Assembly: GCA_946543095.1 (NCBI GenBank)
Contig: CAMNLO010000019.1
Location: forward strand, 1 to 11,746
From: an uncultured bacterium
GTDB taxonomy: Bacteria > Bacillota > Clostridia > Lachnospirales > Lachnospiraceae
Reading direction: 5' to 3'
DNA: 11,746 nucleotides
Below the pieces are notes generated by a model that ran no database searches, was not told where the DNA came from, and saw only the letters and a list, made by a program, of their open reading frames with translations. This document shows positions 7,795 to 11,746 of the stretch, piece by piece. Positions within the stretch are counted from its first letter, which is position 1. Each line of letters begins with the position of its first letter. Both the position numbers and the translations under genes were made by a program.

Positions 7795-9436
7795 CCCCGC
7801 CAGGCTTTCGGAAGGCGTTGAATTCCTGAGGGGAGCCCTGAAGGATCGGAATGTTTCATCCACGGATATCACCCGGACCCTTCTGACCGCAGAGGAGATC
7901 CTGAACACCATGATCGCCAAGGCACCGGGGAAGGAAGAGGAGATTAAGATCGAGGTGGGCGGCATCCTGGGTAATGTGGAAATCTCCTTCCAGGCCAAGG
8001 GCGAACCTTTTGACGCGGCGGATATCGAAAGCGGCCTGACGATCGATCAGGAGAACGAGGAGGCCAATGAGATCATCCGCAGGATGTTCAACAAGCTCAT
8101 GGGGGACGGCGTTATCATCAAGCACAGCCGCGGCATTTCTTCGGCTCTTTTGAAGGTGAAAAAGTCCTACTATGCGGGCCTGGTCTACACCATGGTGGCC
8201 CTTGCCCTGGGCATCCTCACGGGTCTTCTGATGCAGTCCATGCTGCCCGCGGAGACCTCCAAGGCCATCAGCACCAATGTCTTTGTTCCCATCTACACGG
8301 TGTTCATGAATGCCTTAAAGATGATCGTGGCGCCTCTGGTGTTCTTCTCCATTGGGTCAAGCATCGCGGATTTCGGGGATATCAAGGCGTTGGGACGCAT
8401 CGCCGTAAAGGTGGTGGCCCTCTATATCCTGACCTCCATGCTGGCCATCTGTGTGGGCTATATCACCTATCAGATCTTCCCCATCGGGGATCCCGCGGTG
8501 GCGGATGCCGTGTCTGCGGAGGACGCGGCGGCGACCCTTGCCAAGGGGGAAGGCGTGAAGATCTCCATTAAGGACACTCTGGTGGGAGTGGTTCCCACAG
8601 ATATCGTTACACCGTTCCAGAAATCGGATATGCTGCAGATCATCTTCATGGCGGTGTGCCTGGGCCTGGCCGCCTCTGCCCTCACAAGGAAATATCCGGG
8701 AGCCAGGGAGCTGTTGAACACCATGAACGCCCTGGCATCCAAGATCACCACGGTGCTGGTGAGCTTTATCCCCCTCATCGTGTTCTGCTCCATGGCGAAG
8801 ATGATGATCAATATGAATCTGGGCAGTCTCATGAGTGTCGCCATGTGGGTCCCTGTGATCTATTTCGGCGATATGCTGATGATCCTGGTGTATCTTGTGC
8901 TGCTGATTGTGTTTGCGGGACTCAATCCCTTCGTCTTCCTGAAGACCTATTATCCGGCCATGGTGGCCGCCTTCACCTTTGCCGCATCCAACCCGGCCCT
9001 GCCCTCCTCCTTACGGCAGTGCGATGAGCTGGGGGTTTCTCCCAAGGTCTATTCCTTCTCTCTGCCTCTGGGAGCCACCATCAACATGGACGGCAGCTGT
9101 ATCTCCCTGATTATCTCCGCCCTGTTCTTTGCGAAGATCTTCGGGATCCCCGTAACGGGAAGCGTTCTGGTTTCATTGTTCATCGCCATCATCGTTCTCA
9201 GCGTGGGCAGCCCTGGAGTCCCCGGAGGAAACCTGGTGTGCATCGCATTGCTGGTGCCCCAGATCGGCGTTCCCGCGGAAGCCATCAGCCTAATCATGGG
9301 CCTGTATCCTCTGGTGGGCATGATGCAGACCTGCGCCAATGTGACGGGAGACGCGGTGGTGACCACCATTGTGGCGAAGCACGAAAAGCTGCTGGATCTG
9401 GACCGTTTCTACGGAAGAGGTAAAGTCAAGGCATAA
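7766..9436 (+). CDS. SLC1/DAACS-family cation symporter with N-terminal RsbW-like (degenerate GHKL) domain
   Basis: This 556-residue protein is a two-part fusion. Residues about 1-132 are soluble and follow the order of an RsbW/HATPase_c_2 fold: an N-box-like E43-x3-N47 (AEEILNTMI), a strand pair, KGEPFDA at 78-84 where functional members read DxGxPFDP, and a final helix and strands (RRMFNKLMGDGV, ISSALLKVKK). The G1 aspartate is Ala77 and the glycine-rich G2 box is missing, so ATP binding is doubtful. Residues about 135-540 are a sodium/proton:dicarboxylate or amino acid symporter (GltP/DctA superfamily). LPLGATINMDGS has N440-S444 in the NMDG motif, and TCANVTGD ends TM8 with N525 and D529. 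By alignment to GltPh, the substrate residues are changed: Gln521 for R397, Gly518 for D394 and Tyr514 for D390. HP1 reads SNPALPSS (408-415) instead of a serine-rich loop. The start has AAGGAGAGG upstream and overlaps the RND gene by 29 bases. The substrate is unknown, probably not an acidic amino acid. Confidence 0.9.
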   Translation: MAKSKMLTCDPARLSEGVEFLRGALKDRNVSSTDITRTLLTAEEILNTMIAKAPGKEEEIKIEVGGILGNVEISFQAKGEPFDAADIESGLTIDQENEEANEIIRRMFNKLMGDGVIIKHSRGISSALLKVKKSYYAGLVYTMVALALGILTGLLMQSMLPAETSKAISTNVFVPIYTVFMNALKMIVAPLVFFSIGSSIADFGDIKALGRIAVKVVALYILTSMLAICVGYITYQIFPIGDPAVADAVSAEDAAATLAKGEGVKISIKDTLVGVVPTDIVTPFQKSDMLQIIFMAVCLGLAASALTRKYPGARELLNTMNALASKITTVLVSFIPLIVFCSMAKMMINMNLGSLMSVAMWVPVIYFGDMLMILVYLVLLIVFAGLNPFVFLKTYYPAMVAAFTFAASNPALPSSLRQCDELGVSPKVYSFSLPLGATINMDGSCISLIISALFFAKIFGIPVTGSVLVSLFIAIIVLSVGSPGVPGGNLVCIALLVPQIGVPAEAISLIMGLYPLVGMMQTCANVTGDAVVTTIVAKHEKLLDLDRFYGRGKVKA

Positions 9437-9451
9437 TTTACGGAACGGGTC

Positions 9452-9790
9452 ATGAAAAGCCTTCGTTCCAAAATGACGATCTTAATAGTCCTGGTGGTGC
9501 TTGTCAGCTCCGGCCTCCTTTCCCTCATCAGCTATGAGAGGGCCAGAAGGACGATGTCCTCTCAGCTGGAGGAAAGCTACAGCGTCGCGGCCGACAAGTA
9601 CGCCCAGGAGCTTACTGCCTGGTTGAATACCTACGCCACCGTCATCGACACCTTATCTTCACAGATCACCTTAAGCCGCAATACGTTCGTTTTTTACCTC
9701 ATAAAGTCCGATCTGCATTGGAAGGCACATACTCCGCCATATCCAAAATCAGGCGCTCCGTTTTTTCCCAGCCCAGGCAGGCGTCGGTGA
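9452..9790 (+). pseudogene. Truncated N-terminus of a methyl-accepting chemotaxis-like (Cache) sensor
   Basis: The first 75-80 codons resemble the start of a clostridial chemoreceptor or Cache-domain sensor: a basic N-terminus (MKSLRSKM), a membrane helix at about 8-28, then an extracytoplasmic helix with the pattern KYAQELTAWLNTYATVIDTL. Such receptors are normally about 600-700 residues. Here the frame soon loses sensor character. From 9699 it overlaps the 3' end of the convergent DAHP synthase gene, and it stops at 9788-9790 after a proline- and arginine-rich shadow translation. The receptor therefore lacks its second membrane helix, HAMP and signalling domains. It starts 15 bases after the symporter stop with only a weak GGAACGGG upstream, so the full gene was probably the distal member of that operon. 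Either a deletion or rearrangement removed the rest, or this is an assembly join. Confidence 0.65.
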
Positions 9791-10751
9791 TGGATTTGCC
9801 GTAGACGCCGCCGCCGATCTCCTGATTGCCGTCCTCAATATAGCTTTCCACCATGAACCCCTTTAAGAGCTTCGTGATCCGCTCGCTGTGCCGGGCGGAA
9901 TTCAGGACATCTTTGATGATCCGGGGCTGCTCGAAGGGGTTTTTGCCGGAGTTTGAGTGGTTCGTGTCGATGACCACGGAGGGGTTTTTCAGGTTTCTTT
10001 CATCATAATAGTCGCAGAGACGGATCAGGTCCTCATAGTGGTAGTTCTGCACGGGCTGGCCGTGCTTATTGGTGGAGCCCCGGAGGATGGCGTGGGCATG
10101 TTCATTGCCGCCGGATCGGACCTCCCATCCCCTGTAGATAAAGGTGTGGCCGTGCTGGGCGGCGTAGATGGCGTTCATCATAACGGTGTAGTCCCCGCTG
10201 GTGGGGTTCTTCATCCCCACGGGGACATCGATCCCCGAGGCCACCAGCCTGTGCTGCTGATCCTCCACGGATCTGGCCCCCACAGCCACGTATCCCAGCA
10301 GATCATCCAGATACTGGTAGTTTTCCGGGTAGAGCATCTCATCCGCACAGACAAAGCCGGTTTCCTTGATGGCCCGCAGATGGATATGCCTGGTGGCGGC
10401 AATGCCTTTGAAGAGATCGGACTTGGCCGTGGGATCCGGCTGGTGCAGCATGCCCTTGTAGCCGCCGCCGGTGGTGCGGGGCTTATTGGTGTAGATCCGG
10501 GGGACGATCAGGAGCCTGTCCTTCACCTTCTCCTGCAGGGGGGCAAGCCTTGAGATATAGTCGATGACGCTGTCCTCGTGATCCGCGGAGCAGGGCCCGA
10601 TGATCAGCAAAAGCCTGTGGTCCCGGCCCTCAAAGATGGACTGGATCTGAGCCCTCTTTTCCCCGATGATCTTTCCCATTTTCCCGGTGATGGGATACAT
10701 TTCCTTCACCTCCATGGGCAGTGCCAGCTGTCTTTCAAATACCATGTTCAT
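9699..10751 (-). CDS. 3-deoxy-7-phosphoheptulonate (DAHP) synthase, type I (AroF/G/H-like)
   Basis: This enzyme condenses phosphoenolpyruvate and erythrose 4-phosphate into DAHP, the first step of the shikimate pathway, in the cytoplasm. I chose the ATG at 10751 because GGAGG sits 5 bases before it. That gives 350 residues, the same as E. coli AroG. An upstream GTG (10787) and an ATG (10781) in frame have no good ribosome binding site. Motifs are GPCSAD (52-57), YTNKPRTTGGGYKG (87-100), GMKNPTSGD (179-187), DTNHSNSGK (262-270), VESYIEDGNQ (301-310) and GKSITDAC (318-325). The metal ligands expected from AroG are Cys54, His265, Glu302 and Asp323. The paralogue type, and so which amino acid inhibits it, cannot be assigned. 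It lies 101 bases after pheA on the same strand. The last eight residues (PSNADRTL) lie beyond the usual conserved end and may derive from the adjacent junction. Confidence 0.95.
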   Translation of the reverse strand: MNMVFERQLALPMEVKEMYPITGKMGKIIGEKRAQIQSIFEGRDHRLLLIIGPCSADHEDSVIDYISRLAPLQEKVKDRLLIVPRIYTNKPRTTGGGYKGMLHQPDPTAKSDLFKGIAATRHIHLRAIKETGFVCADEMLYPENYQYLDDLLGYVAVGARSVEDQQHRLVASGIDVPVGMKNPTSGDYTVMMNAIYAAQHGHTFIYRGWEVRSGGNEHAHAILRGSTNKHGQPVQNYHYEDLIRLCDYYDERNLKNPSVVIDTNHSNSGKNPFEQPRIIKDVLNSARHSERITKLLKGFMVESYIEDGNQEIGGGVYGKSITDACLGWEKTERLILDMAEYVPSNADRTL

Positions 10752-10756
10752 TTTTT

Positions 10757-10761
10757 CCTCC
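10757..10761 (-). promoter_or_regulatory. Ribosome binding site deciding the DAHP synthase start
   Basis: On the minus strand GGAGG is followed by five A residues and then the ATG at 10751. This supports the 350-residue product over upstream in-frame GTG and ATG codons that would add 12 or 10 residues. Confidence 0.8.
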
Positions 10762-10852
10762 ATTCTCTGTTCCCTGTTCATCCGCACACCGGCATCCGGT
10801 TCTGATCGGGAGCTTTTGTCTGTGAATTGTCCCGGATCAGGGACAGGGCGGA

Positions 10853-11680
10853 TCAGATCAGCTCCTGCTTATTTGCGATCCCTAACACCTTCAGGGTCTC
10901 ACAATAGTCGGAGAGCTCGCCGAGCATCTGTTCCAGCGCCTCTTTTCCGTACCGCCCGTCGATCTCCACGTAAAAGTAGTACTGCCACATCAGCTCCTTC
11001 ATGGGGCGGCTCCGGATGGAATTCATATTGAAGCCGTGCCTTCCGATGACCCCGATGGCCTCCGCCAGCATTCCTGCCTCATGCCGGACGGCGAAGGCCA
11101 GGATGATATTGGAATCCTTCTCCCTGGCGCTGTCCATATCCGGCTGCCCGCGGGTCAGCACCGCGAAGCGGGTGGTGTTATTCATGCGCACATTGATGTC
11201 CGGGGCCAGCAGGATAAGGCCGTAGAGCTTTGCCGTTTCCTTGCTGGCAATGGCCGCAACGGCAGGATCCGCCAGATCCGAAACCTGTTTTGCCGCCACC
11301 GCCGTGTTCCCCGCCTGAACGGGCTCGAAGCCGTGGTCCGTGATAAAGTCCGCACACTGGGCCAGGGCCTGGGAATGGCTGATGACCTTCTTTATCGTTT
11401 CCAGGCTGCTTCCCGGGACCCCCAGCAGATTCTGGGAGATCCTTAAGGGGTAGATCCCGTGGATAAAGAGGCTTCCCTCATACATCAGGTCCGTGACCTG
11501 AGCCACTTCCCCGGTGTAGCTGTTTTCAATGGGCAGCACCACCACATCGCAGCGTCCCTTCTCCACCGCCCGGTAGGCCTGTTCAAAGCTGGGGAAGGAG
11601 AGCAGCTCTTCTCCGGGAAAGATCTTTCCCGCCGCGATGTTTGCGAAAGCACCTTCAATTCCCGAATACGCGATCTTCAT
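10853..11680 (-). CDS. pheA: Prephenate dehydratase with C-terminal ACT regulatory domain
   Basis: This cytoplasmic enzyme decarboxylates and dehydrates prephenate to phenylpyruvate, the committed step to phenylalanine. I chose the ATG at 11680 because GGAGG lies 5 bases upstream and the product then begins MKIAYSGIEGAFA, the usual start of the domain. It has 275 residues; an ATG seven codons upstream lacks a ribosome binding site. The catalytic domain spans about 1-178, with PIENSYTGEV (50-59), SHSQALAQC (101-109) and the catalytic NNTTRF (167-172, Thr170). An ACT domain follows at about 190-270 and normally binds phenylalanine for feedback inhibition. The usual ESRP motif there reads RSRP (223-226), with Arg in place of Glu. 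No chorismate mutase domain is fused, so that activity must be encoded elsewhere. It is the first visible gene of a minus-strand operon with DAHP synthase. Confidence 0.95.
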   Translation of the reverse strand: MKIAYSGIEGAFANIAAGKIFPGEELLSFPSFEQAYRAVEKGRCDVVVLPIENSYTGEVAQVTDLMYEGSLFIHGIYPLRISQNLLGVPGSSLETIKKVISHSQALAQCADFITDHGFEPVQAGNTAVAAKQVSDLADPAVAAIASKETAKLYGLILLAPDINVRMNNTTRFAVLTRGQPDMDSAREKDSNIILAFAVRHEAGMLAEAIGVIGRHGFNMNSIRSRPMKELMWQYYFYVEIDGRYGKEALEQMLGELSDYCETLKVLGIANKQELI

Positions 11681-11685
11681 AGTTT

Positions 11686-11690
11686 CCTCC
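11686..11690 (-). promoter_or_regulatory. pheA: Ribosome binding site deciding the pheA start
   Basis: GGAGG on the minus strand is followed by AAACT and the ATG at 11680. The alternative ATG at 11701 has no purine-rich site before it, so translation most likely begins at 11680. Confidence 0.8.
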
Positions 11691-11709
11691 AATTTTTTCA
11701 TCTGTTCAG

Positions 11710-11746
11710 AAAAAACAAGCGGCTCTGTCCGGGGTGGACAGAGCCG
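11710..11746 (-). terminator. Intrinsic terminator or attenuator in the pheA leader
   Basis: A perfect 11-base-pair stem is formed by 11720-11730 and 11736-11746 (CGGCTCTGTCC with GGACAGAGCCG) around a 5-base loop, and it may continue past the window edge. On the minus strand it is followed by CTTG and six T residues (11715-11710), the layout of a rho-independent terminator reading toward pheA. Only 39 bases separate the stem from the pheA ATG, with no promoter-like sequence there. Either pheA is reached only by readthrough of this structure (attenuation, for example by a T-box or leader peptide outside the window), or it ends an upstream gene with partial readthrough. Confidence 0.75.

Noticed and set aside
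9957..10553. Plus-strand open frame of 198 codons
   Set aside because: It is antisense to the DAHP synthase gene, whose catalytic motifs are all present on the minus strand.
10828..10845. Inverted repeat TGTCCC/GGGACA with a 6-base loop in the pheA-DAHP synthase gap
   Set aside because: The stem is only 6 bp and no T-tract follows on the minus strand, so it is not supported as a terminator; it could be chance.

Overview
The window looks like chromosomal DNA from an anaerobic, low-to-moderate G+C Firmicute, most likely class Clostridia and plausibly Lachnospiraceae. This is inferred from strong GGAGG ribosome binding sites, a lipobox-anchored efflux adaptor, a Firmicute-type VirD4/TraG coupling protein, and aromatic-pathway enzymes resembling clostridial sequences. 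No RNA gene, CRISPR array, insertion sequence or attachment site was recognised, and there is no gene-free stretch over about 100 bases.

Region 1 (2-3025, + strand) is conjugation-related. It holds the 3' part of an unrecognised, highly charged coiled-coil protein followed by an intact 685-residue type IV coupling protein (VirD4/TraG family). No other secretion gene follows, so this is the edge, the cargo boundary or a remnant of a conjugative element.

Region 2 (3026-9436, + strand) starts with a perfect-consensus housekeeping promoter (TTGACA-17-TATAAT). It drives a tightly overlapping operon of three genes: a lipoprotein RND-efflux adaptor with an unusually long helical hairpin, a 1019-residue RND transporter, and a 556-residue SLC1/DAACS-family symporter. 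The symporter carries an N-terminal RsbW-like (GHKL ATPase-fold) domain whose ATP-binding motifs are degenerate, and it lacks the canonical amino-acid-binding residues of the family. This fusion transporter, translationally coupled to an RND pump, is the most unusual object in the window.

Region 3 (9452-about 9700, + strand) is the first 75-80 codons of a membrane sensor resembling a methyl-accepting chemotaxis protein. It runs directly into the 3' end of a convergent gene, so it is a truncated gene or a rearrangement or assembly junction.

Region 4 (9699-11746, - strand) is an aromatic amino acid operon: prephenate dehydratase (pheA) followed by a type I DAHP synthase. Together they supply the first committed step of the shikimate pathway and the phenylalanine branch. 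A strong hairpin with a T-tract lies 39 bases before the pheA start with no room for a promoter in between, which suggests transcription attenuation.
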